Shown in pieces: positions 36,449 through 44,613 of a DNA stretch of 50,570 nt. The notes under the pieces are model-generated. The model saw only the letters and a list, made by a program, of their open reading frames with translations, had not been told where the DNA came from and did no database searches. Every line of letters begins with the position of its first letter. Position 1 is the first letter of the stretch. The stretch spans positions 1 to 50,570 of the forward strand of contig CAKZIX010000148.1 in assembly GCA_936936565.1 (NCBI GenBank). Direction: 5' to 3'. The stretch comes from an uncultured Nocardiaceae bacterium (lineage in GTDB: Bacteria; Actinomycetota; Actinomycetes; Mycobacteriales; Mycobacteriaceae). The position numbers were made by a program, and so were the translations under genes.

Positions 36449-36864
36449 CCGAAGTCACCGAGCTGCACGAAGATTCGATCACCGTCGTGCGCGAGTTCTT
36501 CGCCGCGATGACGATCGAGGACACCCACGAGGCCGTGGCGCTCTGCGCGCCGGATGTGGTGTGGCGCAACACCACCCTGCCGACGGTGCGCGGTGCCGTC
36601 GCGCTGCGCCGAGCGTTGTCGGCGCTGGCCCGCTCGCCGCTGCAGTTCGCCGCCGATTTCCATGCGATCGCCGCCGACGGTGACACGGTGCTCACCCAAC
36701 GCACCGATCACCTGTCGATCGGTCCGGTGCGCATCTCGTTCTGGGTGTGCGGCACCTTCGAGCTGCGCGACGGCAAGATCACACTCTGGGACGACTACTT
36801 CAGTTGGGAGAACGTGCTGCGCGGCACCGTGGTCGGGCTCGTCCGCGCCGCTCTCGGCCGCTAA
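36445..36864 (+). CDS. Limonene-1,2-epoxide-hydrolase-like protein
   Basis: This 139-residue NTF2-fold protein fits the limonene-epoxide hydrolase family. An RTD (TQRTDHL) and a later aspartate in LWDDYFSW match the Asp-Arg-Asp triad, and DVVWRNTTLP matches the Tyr/Asn site with Trp in place of Tyr. M. tuberculosis Rv2740 is a relative as I recall. It could open epoxides of lipids or terpenes. Translation is coupled to the upstream lipoprotein gene (ATGA overlap). Confidence 0.82.
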   Translation: MTEVTELHEDSITVVREFFAAMTIEDTHEAVALCAPDVVWRNTTLPTVRGAVALRRALSALARSPLQFAADFHAIAADGDTVLTQRTDHLSIGPVRISFWVCGTFELRDGKITLWDDYFSWENVLRGTVVGLVRAALGR

Positions 36865-36948
36865 CGCACGCCGGGCGTCGCCAGCTCCGCCGGCGTCCGG
36901 CCGCACCCCATCTGTCGCCGAACCCGGCGTGTCACACGGCAAGTCGGG

Positions 36949-37040
36949 GTGCGACTCGCACGAACGTGTGCGGCTCGCACGAAGGTGGCGGTGCGCACGT
37001 AGGGGGTGCGGCTCCCCACCCACGCGCAGCTCCCCCACCC
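36949..37040. repeat. GTGCG...CGCAC palindromic repeats
   Basis: GTGCGACTCGCAC (36949-36961, perfect palindrome) and GTGCGGCTCGCAC (36968-36980) lie 19 bp apart, followed by a shorter GTGCGCAC (36991-36998) and a decayed GTGCGGCTCCCCAC. Then come two copies of a CGCAGCTC-centred unit, to about 37055. No gene is seen between 36865 and 37157; besides these repeats only a terminator hairpin stands out. Confidence 0.7.
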
Positions 37041-37110
37041 AGGCGCAGCTCTCCATCCGGACGCGGCTCATGCAACCAGGCGCGGCGCAACGTCCGGCCA
37101 CACGCACGAG

Positions 37111-37141
37111 CACGCCCCGCTCGGAAACCGAGCGGGGCGTG
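37111..37141. terminator. Hairpin terminator downstream of the LGFP lipoprotein
   Basis: A perfect 14-bp stem (CACGCCCCGCTCGG and its complement) encloses an AAA loop, 17 bases beyond the minus-strand stop at 37158. It may stop transcripts arriving from either side; on the plus strand TGTTGTTGT follows. Confidence 0.8.
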
Positions 37142-37157
37142 AATGTTGTTGTGACGC

Positions 37158-37766
37158 TTACTTCTTGACGATCTGCGCCGGCTCGCCGGCCTTCCAGGTG
37201 ATGTAGCCGCGCTCGAACTCGCTGCGCTTGCCACCCTGGTAGTCTTCCTCGTCGCTCAGGGGGTACCCGAGTTCGCCCTTGGAGCCGCCGACCTCGTTCC
37301 ACTTGTCGCGAATCTGGCCCCACACCACGTGCGCGCCCGTCGGCGGGCTGTACACGATGGTGCCGCCCTTGAACGGCTGGTAGATGCCACCCGGGCCGGC
37401 GAAGGCGTCTTCCTGCTTGCCGGTGGGCTCACCCAGCGGGCTGGTGGCACCGCCGACCGCGGCGTACTTCTTGTAGATCTCACCGGAGATCTCGATCTCG
37501 CCGGACGGCGTGGCAATCTTGGTCGACGTGGCACCGCCGGGAGCGGCCGTGCCCGAGCCCGCGCCGCCGGTACCCGGGGTCGCCGTGCCGGAGCCGCCCG
37601 AACCCGAACCCGGGGTGGCCGTCGCCGAGGCAACAGCCGACTTCGCCGACTCGGTGAGGTCGCCCACGCTCGGGGTGCTCTCGTCGTCGCCGCAGCCTGC
37701 AAGGATCAAACCGAGCGCAGCGACGGACGCGGCGACGCCCGATGCCCGTACAGCGATGTTTCGCAT
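37158..37766 (-). CDS. LGFP-repeat lipoprotein
   Basis: This 202-residue exported lipoprotein (lipobox LILAGC, residues 20-25) has a Ser/Gly/Thr-rich linker (about 45-80). A C-terminal part (about 95-202) contains two LGFP repeats: GATSPLGEPTGKQE with the tail IYQPFKGGTIVYSPPTGAHVVWG, then GELGYPLSDEED with FERGYITWK. LGFP repeats occur in mycolyltransferases and other cell-wall-bound proteins of mycolate bacteria, where they are thought to bind the envelope. AGGAGAGG precedes the ATG. It stands between terminators as a single gene downstream of phoH2. Confidence 0.92.
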   Translation of the reverse strand: MRNIAVRASGVAASVAALGLILAGCGDDESTPSVGDLTESAKSAVASATATPGSGSGGSGTATPGTGGAGSGTAAPGGATSTKIATPSGEIEISGEIYKKYAAVGGATSPLGEPTGKQEDAFAGPGGIYQPFKGGTIVYSPPTGAHVVWGQIRDKWNEVGGSKGELGYPLSDEEDYQGGKRSEFERGYITWKAGEPAQIVKK

Positions 37767-37883
37767 ATCTACGAACCTCTCCTGTAGTAACCCTTCCCCC
37801 ACCCGCGCGGACAATACCCGCGCATCTGGCGCCGGAAACAAAAACAGCTACCCCAGAGCGAATCGAAGAGATTCCGTTATAAA

Positions 37884-37936
37884 CGGGCGGCCCCGACATC
37901 CGCCGTTGATCGACGTGCGTGTCGGGGCCGACCCGC
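37884..37936 (-). terminator. Hairpin terminator after phoH2
   Basis: CGGCCCCGACA (37888-37898) pairs with TGTCGGGGCCG (37920-37930), an 11-bp stem with a 21-base loop. Flanking CGGG/CCCG can extend it past a bulge. It lies just beyond the minus-strand phoH2 stop. Confidence 0.6.
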
Positions 37937-37943
37937 CGTGACG

Positions 37944-39305
37944 TTACGCCACGCCAGGCGCGAATTCCTCCAGCATTTCGGTAACGAGCGCCGCGATGGG
38001 TGAGCGCTCGCTGCGGGTGAGGGTGATGTGCGCAAACAACGGGTGACCCTTCAGCTTCTCGATCACCGCGGCCACGCCGTCGTGGCGGCCGACGCGCAGG
38101 TTGTCACGCTGGGCGACGTCGTGGGTGAGCACCACCCGCGAGCCGCTGCCCAACCGCGAGAGCACCGTGAGCAGCACGTTGCGCTCCAGCGACTGCGCCT
38201 CGTCGACGATCACGAACGAATCGTGCAGCGAGCGGCCGCGAATGTGGGTCAGCGGCAACACCTCCAGCATGCCGCGGGCGATGACTTCTTCCATCACCTC
38301 CGGGCTGGCCAGCCCCTCGAGGGTGTCGAAGACGGCCTGCGCCCATGGCCCCATCTTCTCGCTCTCGCTGCCCGGCAGGTAGCCCAGATCCTGCCCGCCC
38401 ACGGCGTAGAGCGGCCGGAACACGACGACCTTGCGATGCGAGCGCCGTTCCATCACGGCCTCGAGGCCCGCCGTCAGCGCCAGCGCCGACTTGCCGGTGC
38501 CGGCGCGCCCGCCCAGCGACACGATGCCGATGCTCTCGTCGAGCAGCAGATCCAGGGCGATGCGCTGCTCGGCCGAGCGCCCGTGCAGGCCGAAGGCCTC
38601 ACGCTCGCCGCGCACCAACTGCACGCGTTTGTCCGCGGTGACCCGCCCCAGCGCACTCGACCGCGGACCGAGCATCCGAATGCCGGTGTGGCAGGGCAGC
38701 TCTCGCGCCGCTTCCAGTTCCACCGAGCCCTCGGCGAACAGCTCGTCGATGTCGGTGCCCGCCACGTCGAGTTCGGCCATGCCGGTCCAGCCGGAAGACA
38801 CCACGTCGTGTGCGTGGTACTCGTCGGCCTGCAGGCCCACCGCGCCGGCCTTGACGCGCAGCGGAATGTCCTTGCTGACGAGCACCACGTCGCGGCCCTC
38901 GGCGGCAAGATTCAACGCACACGCCAGAATCCTGGAATCGTTTGTGTCCGTTCGGAATCCGATCGGAAGCACCGAGGAGTCGGTGTGATTGAGCTCGACC
39001 TGGAGGCTGCCGCCGGTGGTACCGATCGGCACCGGCCGGTCCAGGCGACCGTGCTCGAGGCGCAGATCGTCGAGCATGCGCAGCGCCTCACGGGCGAACC
39101 AACCCAGCTCATGGTGGTGGCGTTTGCCCTCCAGTTCACCGATCACGACGAGCGGTAGCACGACGTGGTGTTCGGCGAATCGCGTTGCCGCCCAAGGGTC
39201 GGACAGCAAAACCGAGGTGTCGAGCACATAGGTGCGCAACTCGTCGGCAGCTGCTTGCGGCGCGGAGGCGCTGGATGTGGCGGAATCGGAGCGTGTTGCA
39301 GTCAC
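37944..39305 (-). CDS. phoH2: PhoH2: PIN-domain ribonuclease fused to PhoH helicase
   Basis: This 453-residue protein has an N-terminal PIN nuclease domain (about 20-150; YVLDTSVLLSDPWAA, with acidic residues in DTNDSRILACAL) and a C-terminal PhoH ATPase (Walker A GGRAGTGKSALAL near residue 273; Walker B SFVIVDEAQSLERN near 364). Mycobacterial PhoH2 (Rv1095) unwinds and cuts RNA, and the PIN domain suggests toxin-like control by a small upstream ORF (PhoAT). GTG at 39305 is chosen for its GAGGAG site; the frame is open 75 bases further up. Next to it is a long hairpin. I saw no convincing PhoAT-like gene. Confidence 0.93.
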   Translation of the reverse strand: MTATRSDSATSSASAPQAAADELRTYVLDTSVLLSDPWAATRFAEHHVVLPLVVIGELEGKRHHHELGWFAREALRMLDDLRLEHGRLDRPVPIGTTGGSLQVELNHTDSSVLPIGFRTDTNDSRILACALNLAAEGRDVVLVSKDIPLRVKAGAVGLQADEYHAHDVVSSGWTGMAELDVAGTDIDELFAEGSVELEAARELPCHTGIRMLGPRSSALGRVTADKRVQLVRGEREAFGLHGRSAEQRIALDLLLDESIGIVSLGGRAGTGKSALALTAGLEAVMERRSHRKVVVFRPLYAVGGQDLGYLPGSESEKMGPWAQAVFDTLEGLASPEVMEEVIARGMLEVLPLTHIRGRSLHDSFVIVDEAQSLERNVLLTVLSRLGSGSRVVLTHDVAQRDNLRVGRHDGVAAVIEKLKGHPLFAHITLTRSERSPIAALVTEMLEEFAPGVA

Positions 39306-39352
39306 GGTGGGCTCCTCGGCCTGCGCGGCACCGCGCAGACTTCCTCTAGGTG

Positions 39353-39403
39353 GGGCCGGTCGTTCCTGGTGTGTCAGCACACACGAGGACCGGGTGCCGG
39401 CCC
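39353..39403. other. Long imperfect hairpin upstream of phoH2
   Basis: GGGCCGG (39353-39359) pairs with CCGGCCC (39397-39403). Inner pairing continues through AGGA/TCCT and GTGTG/CACAC to a TCAG loop, with bulges. It lies about 50-100 bases before the phoH2 start and about 150 bases after the stop of the next minus-strand gene, so it could be a structured leader or that gene's terminator. Confidence 0.5.
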
Positions 39404-39550
39404 TCTCGCGCCTAGCTCAGCCACGATCAGGACCTCCCGTGCAGGCCGCTTCCCCGCTGCCTGCGATACCGACGCTACCGCCGTTCGCGGCGAGCGGCTT
39501 CCCGTGCTGGGGGCGTGTCGATGAATTGCTCGTTAACGCGACCGCAGCGG

Positions 39551-40075
39551 TCACGACCAGGAGGCGTCGACGATGGCGTCGGATCCGAAGTGCCGGTGCA
39601 CGATCGGCTCCAGCACCGTGTCGTCGAGGGTGTGCACGCCGCGCCGCCCGCCGAGGTGCAGGTAGCCGGCGACGGTGTGGTGGCGCACGGTTCCCTCGTG
39701 GTCGTGGCACGCAACCACTGTCGGGTCCGCCAGTGTCACGATGCCCACCGAGACCATGCGGGCGTCGAGCCCACCGTCGGTGACCAGCGGATTCTCGCGA
39801 TCGAGACGGCCGAAGCGGACGTAGCAGTCCACCCGGCCGGCCGGCAGCACGGCCAGCACGCCCAGCAGGGATTCCGGGTCGTCGCCGCGGTAGTAGCAGA
39901 CGTCGAAGTCGTCGGGCAGTTCCGGAAACAGCCGGTCGGTGCCGGGTGTGCGCACCGACAGCGCGCACGGACCGGTGACGGTGTCGGCGTCGACGAGGTC
40001 GCGCACGAGCGCCCACAATTCGGCGCGCGTCGGTGTCCGCGCACGGCGCGGGGCGGCCAGCAGGTCGACGTGCAC
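39551..40075 (-). CDS. Uncharacterised protein divergent from an ankyrin gene
   Basis: This 174-residue protein has no signal peptide or membrane helix and no family I recognise. It begins VHVDLLAAPRR, contains GPCALSVRTPGTDRLFPELP, DFDVCYYRGDDPESLL and CYVRFGRLDREN, and ends GSDAIVDASWS. The composition is ordinary coding sequence with alternating strand/helix character, suggesting a soluble alpha/beta protein. GTG at 40075 is preceded by GGAGGAG. It diverges across 46 bp from the ankyrin-repeat gene, so a shared promoter region or a paired function is possible. Confidence 0.65.
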   Translation of the reverse strand: MHVDLLAAPRRARTPTRAELWALVRDLVDADTVTGPCALSVRTPGTDRLFPELPDDFDVCYYRGDDPESLLGVLAVLPAGRVDCYVRFGRLDRENPLVTDGGLDARMVSVGIVTLADPTVVACHDHEGTVRHHTVAGYLHLGGRRGVHTLDDTVLEPIVHRHFGSDAIVDASWS

Positions 40076-40121
40076 GGCCACGGCTCCTCCGTTCCCTCGG
40101 CGCGGTAGTAGCGTAACGGCG

Positions 40122-41750
40122 ATGAGCGGGCCGGCCGGTGCCACAGACGTGGACCTGGAGCTGGTTTCCCACCATCTGCCCGGGCGTGGCGGCGCGCTGA
40201 CGGGCTGGATCGGCACCGTGCTGCCCCTGACCGGCGACACCTTCCTTCGATTGGACCCGGACGCCGGCTGGCAGTTGTGCGATGGGCCGGCGGACGACCG
40301 CTGGTGGACCTACGGCTACGACCTGCCGCGGTACCTGTGGGATCCGGGCGCCGCCGCCGGGTTGCGAACCGTGGTCGGCGTGCTCGATCGCTGTCCGTTC
40401 TTCGAGGTCGACGGCACGCAGCGCGGTCGCGACGAGCTGGACGAACCGGACACCGGTGCCGACCCGGTCCGGCGCGTGGAACGTGCCATGGCGCGGCAGG
40501 ACGACGGTGCGCATCGCGGCGCCTGGTCCGATGCCGGCCTGACGCTGGACCGGTCCGCGCTTGCCCACGAGCCCGTGCTGAAACACATTGCACTGCATCG
40601 TATTTCGGCCGCTTCCGAAGGGCGGCCGCGGCGCGGCGACGGTTCGGTCGTGCTGGCGTGTCATCCACAGTGGCTGCTGGTACTGGACGGCGACACCGCC
40701 GCCGTCGTGCCCAACGACGACGGCTTCGGCCACGACGGCCCGTGGTGGTGGATCCATCCGGGGTGGCGGCGCCTCGACGACCTGGATCTGTTGCGCGCGG
40801 GACGCCGTACCGCCGCCGACCTGCATCCGCTGATTCTCGATGCCCTCTTCCCGTCCGGGGTGCCGTTGCAGCCGTCGGTGCCGGTGCTCTGCGACGGGCG
40901 CATGCACAGCATCGGGCGCCGGGACGGCTACCTGGAGACGTGGGCGCACGGGGAGAGCGAGCCGCGCGGCACGCGCTGCCGGCAGCTCGTCGACGAATTC
41001 GTGACAGTGTGGCAAGACCTCGACCGCCGCCAGGACCGGCTGCTCCTGCGGGCCGCACAGGTCGGCAGCGAGCGGCTGGTGGCGGCGTTGCTGGCCGCCG
41101 GCGTCGATCCCGACGTGCGCTCGGGTACCGGGAACACGCCGCTGCTCGCCGCGGCTGCGGGCGGGCACGCGGCGGTCGTCGCGCTGCTGGCCGCCACGGA
41201 CGCCGACGCGACCGCTGCCACCGAATACGGACAGACCGCGCTGCATCTGGCCGCCGAACACGGCCGTCGCGATGTCGCGGCCGCGTTGCTGGCGCACGGC
41301 GCCGACCCGGATGTCCCGTCGGACCACTACGACGCCACCCCGCTGATGGTGGCCGCCTACCGCGGCTACTCCGACATCGTCGAACTGCTGCTGGACGCGG
41401 GCGCCGATCCCGGGGCGAGTGACCGGCGCGGGCAGACTGCCTTGCACGCGGCGGCCGGTGCCGAGCCGGCGGCGGGCTTCGTCTACGCCGATCGCCGGGT
41501 CGGCAGCACTGCCGCGGCGAGGACGCTGCTGGCGCGCGGCGCGCAGGTCGACCAGATCGACGACCGGGGCTGGACTGCCCTGCACGTGGCCAGTGCCAAC
41601 GGGCGCGCGGCGACCGTGCAGAGCCTGCTCGCGGCGGGTGCATCCGTCGATGTGCACACTGTGCACGGACTCACGCCGCTGGACATAGCGCATTCACGTC
41701 AGCACGCCGACGTGGTGTCGATCCTGCGAGCGACGGGCGCACCGGGCTAG
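40122..41750 (+). CDS. Ankyrin-repeat protein
   Basis: This 542-residue protein has an N-terminal domain of about 300 residues with no family I recognise (tryptophan-rich; HDGPWWWIHPGWRRLDDLD). Seven ankyrin repeats follow (about 302-542), with typical TALHLAAEHGRRDVAAALLA and TPLMVAAYRGYSDIVELLL helices; the fifth has an insert of about 13 residues (PAAGFVYADRRVG). Ankyrin arrays bind partner proteins. No signal peptide is seen, so it is cytoplasmic. ATG at 40122 lies 46 bp from the divergent uncharacterised gene. The role is unknown. Confidence 0.88.
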   Translation: MSGPAGATDVDLELVSHHLPGRGGALTGWIGTVLPLTGDTFLRLDPDAGWQLCDGPADDRWWTYGYDLPRYLWDPGAAAGLRTVVGVLDRCPFFEVDGTQRGRDELDEPDTGADPVRRVERAMARQDDGAHRGAWSDAGLTLDRSALAHEPVLKHIALHRISAASEGRPRRGDGSVVLACHPQWLLVLDGDTAAVVPNDDGFGHDGPWWWIHPGWRRLDDLDLLRAGRRTAADLHPLILDALFPSGVPLQPSVPVLCDGRMHSIGRRDGYLETWAHGESEPRGTRCRQLVDEFVTVWQDLDRRQDRLLLRAAQVGSERLVAALLAAGVDPDVRSGTGNTPLLAAAAGGHAAVVALLAATDADATAATEYGQTALHLAAEHGRRDVAAALLAHGADPDVPSDHYDATPLMVAAYRGYSDIVELLLDAGADPGASDRRGQTALHAAAGAEPAAGFVYADRRVGSTAAARTLLARGAQVDQIDDRGWTALHVASANGRAATVQSLLAAGASVDVHTVHGLTPLDIAHSRQHADVVSILRATGAPG

Positions 41751-41791
41751 ATCCGGCCTGCGTCGCGGTCCGCGCTTCGCACGCTTGGCGG

Positions 41792-43078
41792 CTAGCCGAG
41801 CAGCTTCCAGTCTTCGAGGCCGTCGTAGAGCGGGAACGCCTTGGCCAGCTCGCTCACCCGGGCGCGCAGCTGGGCGACATCGCCGCCCGACAGCGTCTCG
41901 GCGATGATGTCGGCGACCGCGGTGAAGGCGGCCTCGTCGAAGCCGCGGGTGGCCAGCGCCGGGGTGCCGATCCGCAGCCCCGAGGTGACCATCGGCGGGC
42001 GCGGGTCGAACGGAACGGCGTTGCGGTTCACGGTGATTCCGACTTCGTGCAGCAGGTCTTCGCCCTGCTGGCCGTCGAGTTCGGAGTTGCGCAGATCGAC
42101 CAGCGTCAGGTGCACATCGGTGCCGCCGGTGAGCACGCTGATCCCACGGTCGGACAGCTGCAGCAGCCGCTCCGCGAGAATCCGGGCACCGGCCAGCGTG
42201 CGCTCCTGACGCTCCTTGAACTCGTCGGTGCCCGCGATCTTCAGCGCGGCGGCCTTGGCCGCGATGACGTGCATGAGCGGACCGCCCTGCTGACCCGGGA
42301 ACACCGCCGAGTTGAGCTTCTTGGCGAACTCTTGCTTGGCGAGGATCAGCCCGGACCGCGGTCCGCCCAGCGTCTTGTGCACGGTCGTGGAGACGACGTC
42401 GGCGTAGGGCACCGGCGACGGGTGCAGCCCGGCCGCGACCAGCCCGGCGAAGTGCGCCATATCGACCCACAGGTAGGCACCGACCTCGTCGGCGATCTCG
42501 CGGAACGCCGCGAAGTCGAGGTGGCGCGGGTACGCCGACCACCCGGCCACGATCACCTTCGGTTGCGACTGCTTGGCGATCTTGCGCACCTCGTCCATGT
42601 CGAGGCGGTGGTCTTCCTTGCTCACGCCGTAGGCGTGCACCTCGTACAGCTTGCCGGAGAAGTTCAGGCGCATGCCGTGGGTGAGGTGGCCGCCGTGCGC
42701 CAGCTCGAGTCCGAGCAGCCGCTCGCCCGGGCTCATCAGCGCCATCAGCACCGCGGCGTTGGCCTGGGCGCCGGAGTGCGGCTGCACGTTGGCGAAATCG
42801 GCTCCGAACAGCGCCTTGGCGCGCTCGCGGGCCAGGTTCTCCACCACGTCGACGTGCTCACACCCGCCGTAGTAGCGGCGCCCCGGATAGCCCTCGGCGT
42901 ACTTGTTGGTGAGCACGCTGCCCTGCGCCTGCAGCACCGCGCGCGGGACGAAGTTCTCCGACGCGATCATCTCGAGAGTGTCGCGTTCGCGGGCCAACTC
43001 CCCTGCCATCGCTTCGGCAAGCTCGGGGTCGAGCTCGGCGAGCGATTGGTTGTTCACAGAGGTCGCGGCAGTCGTCAT
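41792..43078 (-). CDS. glyA: Serine hydroxymethyltransferase
   Basis: This 428-residue PLP enzyme converts serine to glycine, yielding 5,10-methylene-tetrahydrofolate. The PLP lysine is in STTVHKTLGGPRSG near residue 235. YAEGYPGRRYYGG, HSGAQANAAVL and VDMAHFAGLVAAG are also present, as expected. ATG at 43078 is 97 bp from the divergent hydrolase gene. It is the housekeeping one-carbon gene, with M. tuberculosis Rv1093 as orthologue, though the desA2 gene that follows it there is replaced here by other genes. Confidence 0.97.
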   Translation of the reverse strand: MTTAATSVNNQSLAELDPELAEAMAGELARERDTLEMIASENFVPRAVLQAQGSVLTNKYAEGYPGRRYYGGCEHVDVVENLARERAKALFGADFANVQPHSGAQANAAVLMALMSPGERLLGLELAHGGHLTHGMRLNFSGKLYEVHAYGVSKEDHRLDMDEVRKIAKQSQPKVIVAGWSAYPRHLDFAAFREIADEVGAYLWVDMAHFAGLVAAGLHPSPVPYADVVSTTVHKTLGGPRSGLILAKQEFAKKLNSAVFPGQQGGPLMHVIAAKAAALKIAGTDEFKERQERTLAGARILAERLLQLSDRGISVLTGGTDVHLTLVDLRNSELDGQQGEDLLHEVGITVNRNAVPFDPRPPMVTSGLRIGTPALATRGFDEAAFTAVADIIAETLSGGDVAQLRARVSELAKAFPLYDGLEDWKLLG

Positions 43079-43175
43079 GGGGTCAAGTCTAAGAAATGCG
43101 TCATACCAAAGGATGAGCGCCTCTCGCTCCTTGCGGTGATGCGCCCGCCCGGCGATGCTCACGAGAGTTGCGGGC

Positions 43176-44603
43176 ATGAGGATTCACATTGCCGCGGCCG
43201 TGCTGGCCGTCGGCCTGACGAGCGGCTGTGCCGCCGAGGCGAGTCCGGCGCCGACGCTCGAATGGCGGGCGTGCGCGGAGAACTCCGACGTCCAGTGCGC
43301 GACCGTGCAGGTGCCGATCGACTGGAGCCGACCCGAGGGCGAGCAGATCGGCATCGCGGTGGCCCGCCGGCCCGCCGCGGACCCGGCGCAGCGGATCGGA
43401 CCGCTGATCTCGATGCCGGGCGGGCCGGGCACCTCGGGCGTGGACGAGATGCTGAAGGGCCGCAAGTTTTCCGCCGAGCTGCACAACCGGTTCGACGTCA
43501 TCAGCTTCGATCCGCGCGGCGTCGGCCGCAGTCACCCGATCCGCTGCGATGCGGGCCTGGCGTCGGCGCAGCTCAACCTGGTTCCCGGCCCCGACGTCCA
43601 GCTCGTCGACGTGCATGCACACGCACGCGAGCTGGCCGCGAGCTGCCGCGCGCACAGCGGTGCGCTGCTCGACCACGTCGATGCGGTCAGCGTGGCACGC
43701 GACATCGAGGCCGTTCGCGCAGCGCTCGACGCGGAACGGATCACCCTGTACGGGCGGTCCTACGGCACCATGCCGGGCCAGGCCTACACCGAGCTGTTTC
43801 CGGCGCACGTGCGCGCTGTGCTGCTGGACAGCGTCGACGACCACAGCCTCGACGGTGCCGCGTTTCTGGCCAGCGAGGCGCGCGCCGGCCAGCACGCATT
43901 CGACGAGTTCGCCCGGTGGTGCGTGCGCACCGCGAGCTGCGCGTTGCACGGCCGCGACGTCGGCGCGCTGTACGGCGACCTGTTCGACCGGGCCCGCCGG
44001 CACGAACTGCGCGATCCGGCACGGCCGGGCACATCGGTGACGGCTCTCGAACTGAGCATCGCCACGACGATGCCGCTGTACAAGCCGGACTGGCCGGCAC
44101 TGGCCCAGACCTTGCGCGCGCTCGACGAACAACCCAGGCAGCAGCCCGTCGCACCCGTGGCGCCCGTCGCCTCGGGCACCGCAAAGCCCATGCCGGAGGT
44201 CATCTTCTGTGCAGATTGGACCTTCGACATCCCGGCGCACGCAGACTGGGAACGGCTGTGGCAGCAGCAGAACCGCAATGCACCGACGGTCCGCACCCAC
44301 TTCGCGTGGTCGGCGGCCAGCCTCTGCTCGGGCTGGCCGGTGCGCGCCGCCAACCCGCCCCACGTGCCGCGACTGCCCGCGACACTGCCGCCGACGTTGC
44401 TCATGAACGGCAGCCACGACCCCGCGACCCCGCTCGAATGGGCACAGGGCGTGCAGCGCAACACACCCGGCGCGGCGCTGCTGGTCTACGCGGGACCGGG
44501 CCACGGCATCTACGACCGCAGCGTGTGCACCGTCGGCGCCGCCGATCGCTTCCTTGTCGATCTGACCTTTCCGGCCCCGCCCGCAGCGTGCCCCGCCGCG
44601 TAG
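43176..44603 (+). CDS. Alpha/beta-hydrolase lipoprotein, tripeptidyl-aminopeptidase-like
   Basis: This 475-residue exported lipoprotein (lipobox LTSGC, residues 14-18) has the alpha/beta-hydrolase fold of Streptomyces tripeptidyl aminopeptidase and mycobacterial CaeA-type esterases. Motifs: oxyanion MPGGPGTSG near 88, nucleophile GRSYGT near 198, acid in NGSHDPATP near 413, base in GPGHGIY near 448, then VGAADRFLVDL. Such enzymes cleave peptides or cell-wall esters outside the cytoplasm. A low-complexity AP-rich insertion (about 325-340) is present. The gene diverges from glyA. Confidence 0.9.
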   Translation: MRIHIAAAVLAVGLTSGCAAEASPAPTLEWRACAENSDVQCATVQVPIDWSRPEGEQIGIAVARRPAADPAQRIGPLISMPGGPGTSGVDEMLKGRKFSAELHNRFDVISFDPRGVGRSHPIRCDAGLASAQLNLVPGPDVQLVDVHAHARELAASCRAHSGALLDHVDAVSVARDIEAVRAALDAERITLYGRSYGTMPGQAYTELFPAHVRAVLLDSVDDHSLDGAAFLASEARAGQHAFDEFARWCVRTASCALHGRDVGALYGDLFDRARRHELRDPARPGTSVTALELSIATTMPLYKPDWPALAQTLRALDEQPRQQPVAPVAPVASGTAKPMPEVIFCADWTFDIPAHADWERLWQQQNRNAPTVRTHFAWSAASLCSGWPVRAANPPHVPRLPATLPPTLLMNGSHDPATPLEWAQGVQRNTPGAALLVYAGPGHGIYDRSVCTVGAADRFLVDLTFPAPPAACPAA

Positions 44604-44613
44604 TGAATTCGGT

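Noticed and set aside
37954..39380. Start of phoH2 at 39380
   Set aside because: The added N-terminus is low-complexity, while GTG at 39305 has a GAGGAG site at the right spacing.
39420..39550. tRNA or small RNA gene upstream of phoH2
   Set aside because: No cloverleaf or CCA end could be drawn; only the 39353-39403 hairpin is clear.
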